Shown here in pieces: positions 1-8,832 of a DNA stretch of 64,000 nt (position 1 is the first letter of the stretch; every line of letters starts with the position of its first letter). This DNA comes from Zunongwangia mangrovi (GTDB lineage: Bacteria > Bacteroidota > Bacteroidia > Flavobacteriales > Flavobacteriaceae). A model generated the notes under the pieces. The model made no database searches. It had not been told where the DNA came from and was given only the letters and a program-made list of their open reading frames with translations. The position numbers were made by a program, and so were the translations under genes. Location: the NCBI RefSeq assembly GCF_900112105.1, contig NZ_FOKV01000006.1, positions 151,929 to 215,928 of the forward strand, read 5' to 3'.

Positions 1-905
1 ATACCTCCCTCAAATTTGCTTGCAGATTCTATACGGGTAGTAAAAACTTCAGTACTTTTTTGAAAAACTTCAGTAGTAGAAACAATACTAAGAGCGACTA
101 TTAAAAGAATCACAGTTGTTAATATTCTACCAGAAAACTTTCTATTTATTACACCTGCTATACAGGCAAACAGAAATGCGATTATTACCTGAAATAACAA
201 TGTTCTACTTATTGACAGGGGTATCGCAATAAATAAGGATATCGCAGACAAAATTAAAATCCAGGTATTTACTCGTTTTCTTTCTAGAAAAAAATAAAAA
301 ATATATGCTCCTAATAATGCATAAAACATAGTATTTCCCGTGGTAAAAGAAAAAGTCCCAGGTGGTCTAAAATATCCCATTGCGCCACTAAACCCGGCTC
401 CGTCCATATCTCCACCTACACCTCGATTTACCCAAGCCGATTGCGGACTGTAAAACTGTAAAGCGATTAAAACTGTCATAGGCACTGAAAAATAAAGCAT
501 TATTTTGCCTATTTTAACCACATCTTTCCTTGAGAAAACATTACCAATTATAAAAATAAGTGGAAAGTGTAAAACTAAAATTCTAGCACCATATATAGCA
601 ACAAATAAATTACCATGTCCCGCTAAAAATGTTGTGACTAATGATAACATCGCCGTAAAAACCATTGATATTAAGAAAGATGAATATGGTATCAGATCTC
701 GTTTCCAAGCTGTATATATCAACCAGATAGCGATAGGATCTCGTACAATAAGCAGTGGAGCAGAAAGAGAAGGTAAAACCCATTTTCGTAAAGCTCCTTC
801 AAACAATAACAAAAAGAAATAAAGCCATATGCCTTTTTTTAATATTAAATTATCAGAGTATATAATTTCTTTGGTGCCCTTGAGACTGATAGCTACATCA
901 CTCAT
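1..905 (-). CDS. O-antigen polymerase/ligase-like membrane protein (partial, 3' end outside window)
   Basis: Reading the minus strand from an ATG at 905 gives an uninterrupted frame of 301 codons that runs off the window edge, so the C-terminus is missing. The product is very hydrophobic with many predicted membrane segments. A loop near residues 150-175 (VNRGVGGDMDG then YFRPPGTFSFTTGN) resembles Wzy/WaaL-family proteins. The family polymerises or ligates lipid-linked oligosaccharide repeat units at the periplasmic face of the inner membrane. Its ATG lies 5 nt past the stop of the upstream glycosyltransferase, so it belongs to the same minus-strand polysaccharide operon. Whether it is a polymerase or a ligase cannot be told from this fragment. 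Confidence 0.75.
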   Translation of the reverse strand, partial: MSDVAISLKGTKEIIYSDNLILKKGIWLYFFLLLFEGALRKWVLPSLSAPLLIVRDPIAIWLIYTAWKRDLIPYSSFLISMVFTAMLSLVTTFLAGHGNLFVAIYGARILVLHFPLIFIIGNVFSRKDVVKIGKIMLYFSVPMTVLIALQFYSPQSAWVNRGVGGDMDGAGFSGAMGYFRPPGTFSFTTGNTMFYALLGAYIFYFFLERKRVNTWILILSAISLFIAIPLSISRTLLFQVIIAFLFACIAGVINRKFSGRILTTVILLIVALSIVSTTEVFQKSTEVFTTRIESASKFEGG

Positions 906-909
906 ATCT

Positions 910-2151
910 TTAAAAATGTTTTCGCATAGCCTCTGCTAATTCATCGCCATATTTCTTCCAAGGGCGATCAAATGCAGACTCCAATGCATTTTTACCTACC
1001 TGACTTATTAAGTCTCGATTTTCTAAAATTTCTTCAACACAATTTTTAAGACTAATTGTTGATCCAGCTTTCATTAACCAACCATTCTCTCCATGGGTTA
1101 TCAAATCTGGACCAGCAGTTCTTTCTGTAGTGATCACTGGTGTTCCCTGAGACATTGCCTCAGTAATCACCATCCCAAAACCTTCAAATAGAGATGGAAA
1201 TAGAAGCACATCATGTTCTTTCATCAACTCTAATATTTTGGAATGAGGCATACTAGGTGTCCAAACATGTCTCGTTAGAGCTGAATTTAGTGCTTCACAA
1301 TCATTCGTTGGTTTTTGCCCTACTATTGTTAAACTTACAAAGTCTTTTAAAGCATCTGCCACCTTCACGACATCACCAATTCCTTTTCGCTGTTCTAACC
1401 TTCCTACAAAAAGAAGTTTTATCTTTTTTCGGTTTTTAAGACTAGAATATTTCCTACCGGTAGTTGGTATAGGAAAACCATAAGGTATAACCTCAACATT
1501 ATTCAAAATGCCATCAAAATCTTTTAAACTATTCTTCGTAAATGTACTTGCTACAAAAATCTTATCAGCTAATTTTAATTCCTCATCCTTCTTAAGAAGT
1601 TTGGCTGAAGAGTCTTGAAGACCGGTTAATGTAGACACCCATTCTGGTGATCTATTGTATTCTTCTTTTAATAGTTTTCTTGCGTGTTTCCAATATCCGA
1701 TTGGCAAATCATAGAAGCAGGTCATCCCAAGCTTCTTGGCCTCACGAAAAGTATTTAGAGCTCCATCCTCATATGCATAAACACCTTTTGCTCCAGTAAG
1801 TTTTGCATGCTTAAGGCGAGATTTTGTTTTCGTATCTATGTCTTTATAAACTGAATCTACTGAAAAGATTCCAGTTTCATGTTTCGTAAGAGACTGAAAA
1901 CCAAATTTATTGGAAACAATTCTTCCAGTTTCTAACCAAGGTGAACATTTAGTAAAGGGTTGAAGTCTTGAAACAAAACTTCGTCTTTTTATTTCAGAAA
2001 AGGATTTAACATTAGATAGTTTATCCAGAAATGTCCCCGGAAAAGATGCTACAGATGTATTAAATTCATACAACATATCTTTATCCATTAACCCATCTAA
2101 AGCCCATCTATTGAATTGGTTACTATTGGGATGAGAAACAATTATTTTCAT
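910..2151 (-). CDS. glycosyltransferase family 4-type
   Basis: The 413-aa protein has the GT-B fold layout of GT4 enzymes. The C-terminal half carries IKLLFVGRLEQRKG (about residue 245) and the EX7E-type donor-binding motif in FPSLFEGFGMVITEAMSQG (about residue 318). No signal peptide is visible; the family works at the cytoplasmic face of the membrane, transferring a nucleotide-activated sugar to a lipid-linked glycan. It sits between the GT4 gene at 2174 and the Wzy-like gene at 905 with gaps of only 22 and 4 nt, so co-transcription is likely. Sugar donor and linkage cannot be read from sequence. Confidence 0.85.
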   Translation of the reverse strand: MKIIVSHPNSNQFNRWALDGLMDKDMLYEFNTSVASFPGTFLDKLSNVKSFSEIKRRSFVSRLQPFTKCSPWLETGRIVSNKFGFQSLTKHETGIFSVDSVYKDIDTKTKSRLKHAKLTGAKGVYAYEDGALNTFREAKKLGMTCFYDLPIGYWKHARKLLKEEYNRSPEWVSTLTGLQDSSAKLLKKDEELKLADKIFVASTFTKNSLKDFDGILNNVEVIPYGFPIPTTGRKYSSLKNRKKIKLLFVGRLEQRKGIGDVVKVADALKDFVSLTIVGQKPTNDCEALNSALTRHVWTPSMPHSKILELMKEHDVLLFPSLFEGFGMVITEAMSQGTPVITTERTAGPDLITHGENGWLMKAGSTISLKNCVEEILENRDLISQVGKNALESAFDRPWKKYGDELAEAMRKHF

Positions 2152-2173
2152 CTATTGATTATTTAAGGTTAAA

Positions 2174-3322
2174 TTAAATGGGATACGCATTTTTCGCTTC
2201 TTTTAAACCATTTACTCCATTTAAAAAGGTTTCAGCAATAAGTTGAACTCCAGAATATGAAGGTTTTCGTTTAAGTTTTTCTAGTTGATCATCAAGAGAA
2301 ATATCTAAGCTTAATTTATCTAATTGCTCTAGGTACGTTACATCAGTTTCTAAAAACAACTCATTATTTCCAGCTAATATTATAGGTAAACCGTGCTCCT
2401 TATAAGCCGCAACAACTCCGCTTTTACCTAAAATTTGTGGAGGAGTTAATGCTAAACCTGCATCTGCATATTGTAATAAGGTGGAAACTTGCTCTTTACT
2501 TAATTCTCCTAAAGCTATAAAGTTAATTTTCGCGCTCAAACCTTTAATTTCATGCCTTAAATTGTCGGCAGAATCTTGATCAGACCTTCCGGCTACCATT
2601 ATAGTAACGTTCTTATCCTTTAACCACCTAACTAACTCTTCTTTTCGCCAACTAAAAGGGATTCTTCCAAAAAGAACAATCTTGAGTGACTTTTCAAAAA
2701 GGAATAATTGGTTTTCGTTGAATAACTGAGGTAGCTGTTGCAACGCATTTTTACTAAATGGTATATTACTAAAAAGCGGAAGAACTTTATTTTGAATCCC
2801 GTTTTCCTTTAATAATCGACTAAATGCTATATTACTAGTAAACACTTTTATAGGTGATATTCCGTTAATTAGCTGCTTAATTATTATTTGCTGAAAATAG
2901 CCAATTACCTTATGTCTTAATGAATCTTCTTTAGATCTTCCTATCCAAGGTTCGTGCATCATAATGCTAACCTCATAAGATTTAAGAATTCCCACTAAAA
3001 ACTGATGTGCAACAACCGGTAGCCCCTTTTTGTGAAAAGCATAAGTCACATATTGAAAACTTATATGATCCGGACTTACGGTTTCAGATATATTTTTAAA
3101 TAATCTATATTTTTGTTGCCAACTATTCCTTGCGGGAATTCTACAAAGCTGGATATCTTCTCGGGTTTCTTCTCTAAAAGACTTTACATAAAAATCGTTA
3201 ATACTAACTAAAACAACTTTAACACCTAAAAGCTTTATCGCCTTAGCTAAATTGAAACAATAATCGCCTATACCGTCTTTAGAAGGTTCCAGACATCCGC
3301 ATGTGATTATTAATGTCTTCAT
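2174..3322 (-). CDS. glycosyltransferase family 4-like
   Basis: The 382-aa protein has an N-terminal Rossmann-type start (KTLIITCGCLEPSKDGIGDYC) with the GIGDY turn often seen in GT4 acceptor domains, and a second nucleotide-binding half with IVLFGRIPFSW (about residue 217). The C-terminal EX7E motif is poorly conserved (GKSGVVAAYKEHGLP occupies its place), so the donor site may be unusual. Its start overlaps the 3' end of the acetyltransferase gene by 44 bp in another frame, which implies translational coupling. Role: sugar transfer in capsule or O-antigen repeat-unit assembly. The family call is reasonable, the specificity unknown. Confidence 0.7.
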   Translation of the reverse strand: MKTLIITCGCLEPSKDGIGDYCFNLAKAIKLLGVKVVLVSINDFYVKSFREETREDIQLCRIPARNSWQQKYRLFKNISETVSPDHISFQYVTYAFHKKGLPVVAHQFLVGILKSYEVSIMMHEPWIGRSKEDSLRHKVIGYFQQIIIKQLINGISPIKVFTSNIAFSRLLKENGIQNKVLPLFSNIPFSKNALQQLPQLFNENQLFLFEKSLKIVLFGRIPFSWRKEELVRWLKDKNVTIMVAGRSDQDSADNLRHEIKGLSAKINFIALGELSKEQVSTLLQYADAGLALTPPQILGKSGVVAAYKEHGLPIILAGNNELFLETDVTYLEQLDKLSLDISLDDQLEKLKRKPSYSGVQLIAETFLNGVNGLKEAKNAYPI

Positions 3323-3887
3323 CTTTTCTAATACTAATTTTTTTCGCGGGAACTCCGCCCCATATTTCCATTGAAGGAATTGACTTTGTAACCACAGAGC
3401 CTGCCGCTACAATTGATCCATAACCAATCTTAACACCCTTTAGAACTATTACATTTGTTCCTAGCCACACATTATTAGATATTCTAATGGCTGCCACATC
3501 TGGTGGTTGTAATCTAATTGGTGTACTTAAGGACTGGTAGCCATGATTATGATCAATAAACTTACATCCAGAAGCAATTAAAGCATCTTTACCAATGTGG
3601 ATATCACTGCAAATATTAAATTCTGAATTAGCTCCTATATAAACATTATCATCAATAATTATTGAAGGTCCCGGATTCCAAACACCATCATACCTAAAGT
3701 TTATATAGCTTTCGAGGATACAATTCTTTCCGATGCTCACCTGGTGTGGCCATGAGAAAAAGGTTTTTCCTACTACACTATCTGACCCTATTTTTAAACC
3801 TGCTAAAACAGCTGGGAGAATACAAATCTTAGCAAGCCACTGGTGATAGTAAAATGACAATTTAAAGAATATCTTATGAATTATCAT
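3279..3887 (-). CDS. hexapeptide-repeat O-acetyltransferase
   Basis: The 202-aa protein shows repeated (LIV)GxxxX hexads (IIIDDNVYIGANSE, IRISNNVWLGTNV, VKIGYGSIVAAGSVV), which fold as a left-handed beta-helix. The FIDHNHGY motif near residue 112 contains the catalytic-type His of the maltose/galactoside acetyltransferase group, and WGGVPAKKI is the typical C-terminal end. The N-terminal 40 residues resemble the WcaF/WcaB type found in exopolysaccharide loci. It probably adds an acetyl group from acetyl-CoA to a sugar of the polysaccharide. The C-terminal 14 codons overlap the next glycosyltransferase gene. Confidence 0.85.
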   Translation of the reverse strand: MIIHKIFFKLSFYYHQWLAKICILPAVLAGLKIGSDSVVGKTFFSWPHQVSIGKNCILESYINFRYDGVWNPGPSIIIDDNVYIGANSEFNICSDIHIGKDALIASGCKFIDHNHGYQSLSTPIRLQPPDVAAIRISNNVWLGTNVIVLKGVKIGYGSIVAAGSVVTKSIPSMEIWGGVPAKKISIRKDEDINNHMRMSGTF

Positions 3888-3897
3888 TTAAGTAAAA

Positions 3898-4989
3898 CTA
3901 TGCTATCTTCTCTATCTGATTAACAACTTCTTTCGATACCACACTCCATCTACGATCAATAACACTCTCCCGTGCATTTTCTCCCAATTTTTTTCGAAAT
4001 TTTGGATTTTTAATGGCTAACTCTATTTGAGTACTGAGATCTATATAATCTCCAGTTTTAAAAAGCAAACCATTTACTCTATGCTGAATTAGATCTATTT
4101 GAGCACAATTATCTGAAGTTACACAACATAAGCCTGCAGCCATACCTTGCAAAAGAGCTAATGATTGTCCTTCGAAAAAACTAGGAAGAATGAAAATATC
4201 ACATTGCTCATACAATTTCTTTTCTTCGTCTGAATTAAAAGTAGGTACAATCTCAATATTTGGGTGCAACTCCTCTGGAAACTCTTTTAAGATGTCTTCT
4301 TTAGGGAAGACCGTTCCAAAAAGTAACCACCTTACAGGTATTCTATCTCTTAACAATTTCTTTGATGCTTCAATAATTAGTCCTGTGCCTTTTCTTTTGA
4401 TCCAAGTAGCGCTAAATCCAATTATGCATTCTTTGTTTTCGATGTTCAAATCACCTTGAGTTAGAAAGTCTTCTTTCACTCCATTCCTAAAGATCGTAAT
4501 GTCATCTATATTTCTTTTAAACTTTTCTATAGCGTAATTTTGATCTTCTTTATTTGAAAGCAATAATAAATTAGCTTTTCTAAGGCCCTTATTACAGTTT
4601 CGAAGGCGCCATATTGGAAACAAAACTTTACTTCTTAAGCTAACCTCGTCATGAAATTTTTTATAGTAAGTGTTTCTTAAATTCCACTCTCGCTGCTCTA
4701 TTCCATGACTAAAAAGCGCTATTGGAATATTGGTTCCAATAAATTTTCCAGACACAGGCTCATGAGCCAAAATAACATCTGGCTTCTTTTTGCCGAATTT
4801 TTCTTTAAATATCTTAAAAGCCTTACCAGGAAATTCTGAAGGATGCTTTGTAACCACATTTTCTTTTCCCAAATGAATAAATTGATGACCTGCTTCTTCA
4901 AAAGCTTTTTTCCAAAAATATGCTATCCTTCCCATCCCTGAATAAGGATCAAGCTTTATATCTGCTACGTGAAGTATTGTTAAACTCAT
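3898..4989 (-). CDS. glycosyltransferase family 4-type
   Basis: The 363-aa protein begins LTILHVADIKLDPYSGMGRIA, the G-rich N-terminal turn of GT4 enzymes. It continues with IIGFSATWIKRKG (about residue 188) and IFILPSFFEGQSLALLQGMAAG (about residue 260), which is the EX7E donor-sugar motif region. It lacks a signal peptide and should act on the cytoplasmic side. It is 10 nt upstream of the acetyltransferase gene and 1 nt downstream of the CgeB-like transferase, so it is an internal gene of the polysaccharide operon. The sugar transferred is unknown. Confidence 0.85.
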   Translation of the reverse strand: MSLTILHVADIKLDPYSGMGRIAYFWKKAFEEAGHQFIHLGKENVVTKHPSEFPGKAFKIFKEKFGKKKPDVILAHEPVSGKFIGTNIPIALFSHGIEQREWNLRNTYYKKFHDEVSLRSKVLFPIWRLRNCNKGLRKANLLLLSNKEDQNYAIEKFKRNIDDITIFRNGVKEDFLTQGDLNIENKECIIGFSATWIKRKGTGLIIEASKKLLRDRIPVRWLLFGTVFPKEDILKEFPEELHPNIEIVPTFNSDEEKKLYEQCDIFILPSFFEGQSLALLQGMAAGLCCVTSDNCAQIDLIQHRVNGLLFKTGDYIDLSTQIELAIKNPKFRKKLGENARESVIDRRWSVVSKEVVNQIEKIA

Positions 4990-4990
4990 A

Positions 4991-6115
4991 TTATTTCGTA
5001 TAAAATTTCATGTTTAAAAAAACTATTCTTCCCAAATTCTTGAAGACATACAAGGATCGGCTATATCTAGATTTCAATAGATAAATACCATATTTAAGTG
5101 CTTTAAATAACTTTCTACGATGAGCATAATATTCAAAAAACACTTCATTTTTTTTAGTCGCTCGCCAATTCCTTGCTGGAGCTAATTTTCTATTATTATT
5201 TCTCTGAACTACCTCTACGATCGTCTCTACTCTGTTTACAAAATCATGAGACTTATTAACCGCCTGATATCCCTGAAAAGCTATGCGTTTTCTTTCATTT
5301 TCATTTTGTAAATAATAGGATATCTTATTAAGTAATTCTTCTGTTGTTTTGTAAGTCACAAAATGTTTTCCTGCGACTAGACCAATTTCATCTAGTTCCG
5401 TAGGTTTTTTTGTTATCAACAGCGCTCCAGAAGCCATAATTTCAAAACATCTTAAATTCGCATCTATCATATAATCATCCCTCGATATATTGACAGCAAT
5501 TTTTGAATTTGTATAAACAGATATTAACTCATCCTGATTATAGAATTTATTAATATCGTTGGTTTTATAACGTTTACTAATTGCTTCTACCTGCTCTTTT
5601 CGAATTTGATAAAAAGGTCCATCTAAACGACCAACCCATCCTACATCGAATTTTCTTTCTTTTATAAATTCTGGATAGAGATTCGTCTCAACTGCATGTG
5701 GAAGTAAAGTTACTCCAGGATGTCCCATTCCTTCAAGCACTTTATCATACTTCGGATGAAATATAAATGCATGATCAAAGAGCATCGATTGGTCTAATCT
5801 AGCTTTAGTTCCATCGTAAGTGTCTATTTGAAAACAACCTGTAGGATAGTTAATACTCAAAATATTTTCAGGAATAATGGCCTCGCAAGGATCTGGATAG
5901 AGAATTAAGAATATTTCTCCCTGAGACTCCATAGAAGCAATTACCTGATCGAGTTCTTTATCAATACAACAGACAACATTAAAATATTTTTTTAAAGCAT
6001 AATAATATGCTTTTCTTTCACGCCCTATATCTTCTTTCGCAGATAAAAAGATAACGATCTTTTTTGACGGATCTATAACTCTTACACAATGCATATTATA
6101 ATTATTTAAGCCCAC
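4991..6115 (-). CDS. CgeB-like glycosyltransferase (Glyco_trans_1_2 type)
   Basis: The 374-aa protein has the distinctive C-terminal motif LRCFEIMASGALLITKK (about residue 222) of the spore-maturation/CgeB-like GT-B group, followed by DEIGLVAGKHFVTYKT, where this family normally carries its donor-binding loop. A basic, aromatic-rich tail follows. The ATG used overlaps the stop of the upstream epimerase gene by 10 bp; an internal ATG at 6094 would avoid this overlap and is equally possible. Probable role: a sugar transfer step in the polysaccharide pathway. Specificity is not known. Confidence 0.75.
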   Translation of the reverse strand: MGLNNYNMHCVRVIDPSKKIVIFLSAKEDIGRERKAYYYALKKYFNVVCCIDKELDQVIASMESQGEIFLILYPDPCEAIIPENILSINYPTGCFQIDTYDGTKARLDQSMLFDHAFIFHPKYDKVLEGMGHPGVTLLPHAVETNLYPEFIKERKFDVGWVGRLDGPFYQIRKEQVEAISKRYKTNDINKFYNQDELISVYTNSKIAVNISRDDYMIDANLRCFEIMASGALLITKKPTELDEIGLVAGKHFVTYKTTEELLNKISYYLQNENERKRIAFQGYQAVNKSHDFVNRVETIVEVVQRNNNRKLAPARNWRATKKNEVFFEYYAHRRKLFKALKYGIYLLKSRYSRSLYVFKNLGRIVFLNMKFYTK

Positions 6116-7053
6116 AAAACACGTTCAATGGCTTTAGATTTAAAAGCCTCAAGACTGTGATTCCAATATTCTTCAATTCCTTCTTCTAAACTTACTTGAG
6201 GGTACCAACCGGTATCCTTTTTTAGTTTTGAACTATCCAGAATATTCTTTCTCACATCGAATGGTCTTAATTTTTCTATTTGAACTTTCGGAGAAAAAAA
6301 GCCGTTCTTTCTGGCTAATTTCGATATATAATCGAAGACAAATTTGGTCGATGCTCCTCTACCAGTTCCTATATTATAGGTTTCTCCAATCTTTCCTTTT
6401 TTTAGCGCTGCAATAATACCATTTGCAACATCCTTAACATGGATATAATCTCTAACTGTTCCATTTTTGCCAAAGATTTTCATTTCCCTTTGATCTAGAA
6501 CAGAATATGTTGCAGTTGCAATAAATCCCTGCCCCAGAAATGGCGATTGCCCAACACCATAAGCATTTCCTGGTCTAACGGTTATAACTGGTAACTTCTT
6601 ATGAGTACAATACATAGAGGAATATTTCTCTACCGCAAGTTTAGTTATACCGTAAGGAGATATAGGGTTTGTTGCAGCTGCTTCTGAAATGGGATTTTCA
6701 TTTGTGTTCCCATAAATAGCCCCTCCTGTAGACACCATTACAATTCTCTTTACAGAAAATAAACTCATCCATTCCAAGAAATTCACAATAGAAGGAAGAT
6801 TATCTTTAATATCTGTGATAGGATCGTCAAAACTGGTTTTTGGTGTAGAAGCATAAGCTAAGTTTATAACTCCATTAACCCCTTCCATTATTTGTTCTAG
6901 CTTAAGGTATGTCAATCCATTCCAATCATAATAATCTTCAAGATTACGCATTTTCATCCCTATTACGATCACTTGATGACCCTCAGACCTTAATTGATTT
7001 ACGATATATTTACCAATAAATCCCAATCCGCCAAAAACGCAATATTTCGCCAT
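6106..7053 (-). CDS. NAD-dependent epimerase/dehydratase (extended SDR)
   Basis: The 315-aa protein starts with the Rossmann motif GGLGFIGKYIV (residues 8-18), has the active-site Ser region MVSTGGAIYG and the YGITK catalytic Tyr-Lys pair (YxxxK), and then VRPGNAYGVGQ. This is the signature set of extended short-chain dehydrogenases such as UDP-glucose 4-epimerase. It should interconvert or modify a nucleotide sugar for the neighbouring glycosyltransferases. It overlaps the next gene by 10 bp and lies 22 nt downstream of the GT2 gene. The substrate (UDP- or dTDP-hexose) cannot be assigned. Confidence 0.88.
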   Translation of the reverse strand: MAKYCVFGGLGFIGKYIVNQLRSEGHQVIVIGMKMRNLEDYYDWNGLTYLKLEQIMEGVNGVINLAYASTPKTSFDDPITDIKDNLPSIVNFLEWMSLFSVKRIVMVSTGGAIYGNTNENPISEAAATNPISPYGITKLAVEKYSSMYCTHKKLPVITVRPGNAYGVGQSPFLGQGFIATATYSVLDQREMKIFGKNGTVRDYIHVKDVANGIIAALKKGKIGETYNIGTGRGASTKFVFDYISKLARKNGFFSPKVQIEKLRPFDVRKNILDSSKLKKDTGWYPQVSLEEGIEEYWNHSLEAFKSKAIERVLWA

Positions 7054-7075
7054 GATTTTAAGTTTTTAATGATTA

Positions 7076-7930
7076 TTAAACAGGTTTATTAATCTGCTTC
7101 TGATTTGCAACAATTTTAAAGTGCACCACGAAAGCACTTCTTAATTCATAAAATAGATCTACAATTGCATAACCGATCCCTCTAAATTTAAAACGAAAAG
7201 CATCTTTGAAGAGGTTTAGGGTCATTACTGCGATAATCTTTAATCTGGTCGTTAAACTGTAATGCTTTTGATGGTCTGGATGTCTTTTCAAAAAAATAAG
7301 TACACTTTCATATTCAACCTTATACTTATTATCTATTTTTCTCCAAGGATGGCAAACAAATGCTTTAGGAACAAAAATTATGGGTTGTTTATCTTTTTGA
7401 ACTCGAGTTCTAAATTCAATGTCTTCTAGTTCAAATTTAAATTCTTCGCAATACCCTCCCATACTCAAATAATAAGGTTTTCTTACCATAAGATTGCAGC
7501 TCCATAACAATCCTCCATTCGAGTTGATTGGAGCTACCTCATTGAAGCGCTTTTTTCTTCTATCTGCTTCTGTTTTTCCCTCAAAAACATTTGCTTCAGG
7601 ATTATCGTCAATAGCGCAACTAAAGGACTTTAACCAGTTTTTAGATGGCAAACAATCGTCATCTGTGAAAGCAATCCAATTAAATTTAGCATATTTCACT
7701 CCGTTATTCCTGTTAGCGGCCGGTCCTTTTTGCGGCCCTTCAACCCATTTCACCCAAGGAAATTTTTCTAGGATTAACTTCTCTGCTGTTGTAATACTAC
7801 CATCATCAGAGACAATAACTTCATAATTATTTATAGGATACTTTTGTAAATCTGGAGACAGTAATGTTAAACACTCTTGTAAATGTTCATTTCTATGCCT
7901 TGTTGGGATAACTATAGAAATATTATTCAT
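7076..7930 (-). CDS. glycosyltransferase family 2
   Basis: The 284-aa GT-A fold protein starts NNISIVIPTRHRNEHLQECL, followed by YEVIVSDDGS (residues 38-47) and the metal-binding FTDDDCLP motif near residue 92 that stands in for DxD. ELEDIEFRTRV near residue 168 matches the ED catalytic-base region of GT2 enzymes. The basic C-terminal region (about 225-284) may bind the membrane peripherally. It lies in the middle of the polysaccharide operon with gaps of about 22 nt on both sides. It is likely an inverting transferase; the donor is unknown. Confidence 0.88.
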   Translation of the reverse strand: MNNISIVIPTRHRNEHLQECLTLLSPDLQKYPINNYEVIVSDDGSITTAEKLILEKFPWVKWVEGPQKGPAANRNNGVKYAKFNWIAFTDDDCLPSKNWLKSFSCAIDDNPEANVFEGKTEADRRKKRFNEVAPINSNGGLLWSCNLMVRKPYYLSMGGYCEEFKFELEDIEFRTRVQKDKQPIIFVPKAFVCHPWRKIDNKYKVEYESVLIFLKRHPDHQKHYSLTTRLKIIAVMTLNLFKDAFRFKFRGIGYAIVDLFYELRSAFVVHFKIVANQKQINKPV

Positions 7931-7952
7931 CTTTATTTAGTTGAGATCTCGA

Positions 7953-8831
7953 TTAAGCTGTTTGCAATGCTTTTTTAAAGCGATGCATTTTAATTTTGAA
8001 ATTCCGTATCGAGAGATTTTTGCTTTGTTTTTCTTCTTTTGCTATAAATTCTTTCCATTCTTTTTCTTCGTGTGGCTCTAGAAATTTGAGAAAGTATTTA
8101 TTCACCGGAATTTTTATAAATTTTGGAACACCTGCCCAATGCAGTATATATGGCTTTTGATCTTCCCTATCCCAATAGATAGTTTCGAAATTTTCATCTG
8201 TATAGTCGCCAGCCCAAGTAGACTGCATATTTGTTGGGGGAAGGGTTAAATTGTTTACTTCAACACCTGTCAAACTAACTAATAGGTTTAGAGCGACTTG
8301 ATCTTTATACAAATTGATCTCATTTATAAGAGTTTTCTTGAATCTCCCATTACAAGTATCCATTAAATCTTGAAGAGTATACAGAATTTGATCGCATGCA
8401 AATTGCCCTGCGTTGAATATTGAACTTTGCCAAATTGTGCTTTTCGATTTAAAGTAATCCCGACTCTCTGAATTGAAAGTGTGATCTGGATTATTCCAAT
8501 GTGTACAGGAACTAATAAATCCAGAGTGATCTTTTAAAACTTCCTGTGGATTTCGGAGAAATACAATATCCGAGTCAACATACTGATAATTGTTGGTTAA
8601 CAGGCACTGATATTTTCGACACATTTCAAAAATATTGTTTTCCTTGGTCCATTTAATTAACTCTTGTTCCTCCCACCAAAACGAATTCTCAGGCAGTTCA
8701 AATTTATCATCATTAAATGGAATAACCCATATAGGCAAATCACAGCCGGTAGCTCTTAATGAGCGTTCCATCGCTAAAAATTGAATTTTAACGTGTCTAT
8801 TGGCAAGTGTAATAATTTTCTCTAATTTCAT
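7953..8831 (-). CDS. GT-A-like putative glycosyltransferase (unassigned family)
   Basis: I do not recognise a close family. The 292-aa protein opens with KIITLANRHVKIQFLAMERSL, typical of nucleotide-diphospho-sugar transferases that act on a series of acceptors. It has YVDSDIVFLRNP (about residue 86), a convincing DxD metal/nucleotide-sugar motif, and ILHWAGVPKF near residue 228, like the His-containing C-terminal motif of GT8/GT77-type enzymes. Its stop is 1 nt from the start of no other gene but 22 nt ahead of the GT2 gene, and it follows the pyruvyl transferase by 1 nt. Probable role: a sugar transfer within the capsule or O-antigen unit. Confidence 0.6.
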   Translation of the reverse strand: MKLEKIITLANRHVKIQFLAMERSLRATGCDLPIWVIPFNDDKFELPENSFWWEEQELIKWTKENNIFEMCRKYQCLLTNNYQYVDSDIVFLRNPQEVLKDHSGFISSCTHWNNPDHTFNSESRDYFKSKSTIWQSSIFNAGQFACDQILYTLQDLMDTCNGRFKKTLINEINLYKDQVALNLLVSLTGVEVNNLTLPPTNMQSTWAGDYTDENFETIYWDREDQKPYILHWAGVPKFIKIPVNKYFLKFLEPHEEKEWKEFIAKEEKQSKNLSIRNFKIKMHRFKKALQTA

Positions 8832-8832
8832 A

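Noticed and set aside
505..822. Plus-strand open frame inside the Wzy-like gene
   Set aside because: It is antisense to a clear membrane-protein gene and its product has no sensible composition or motif.
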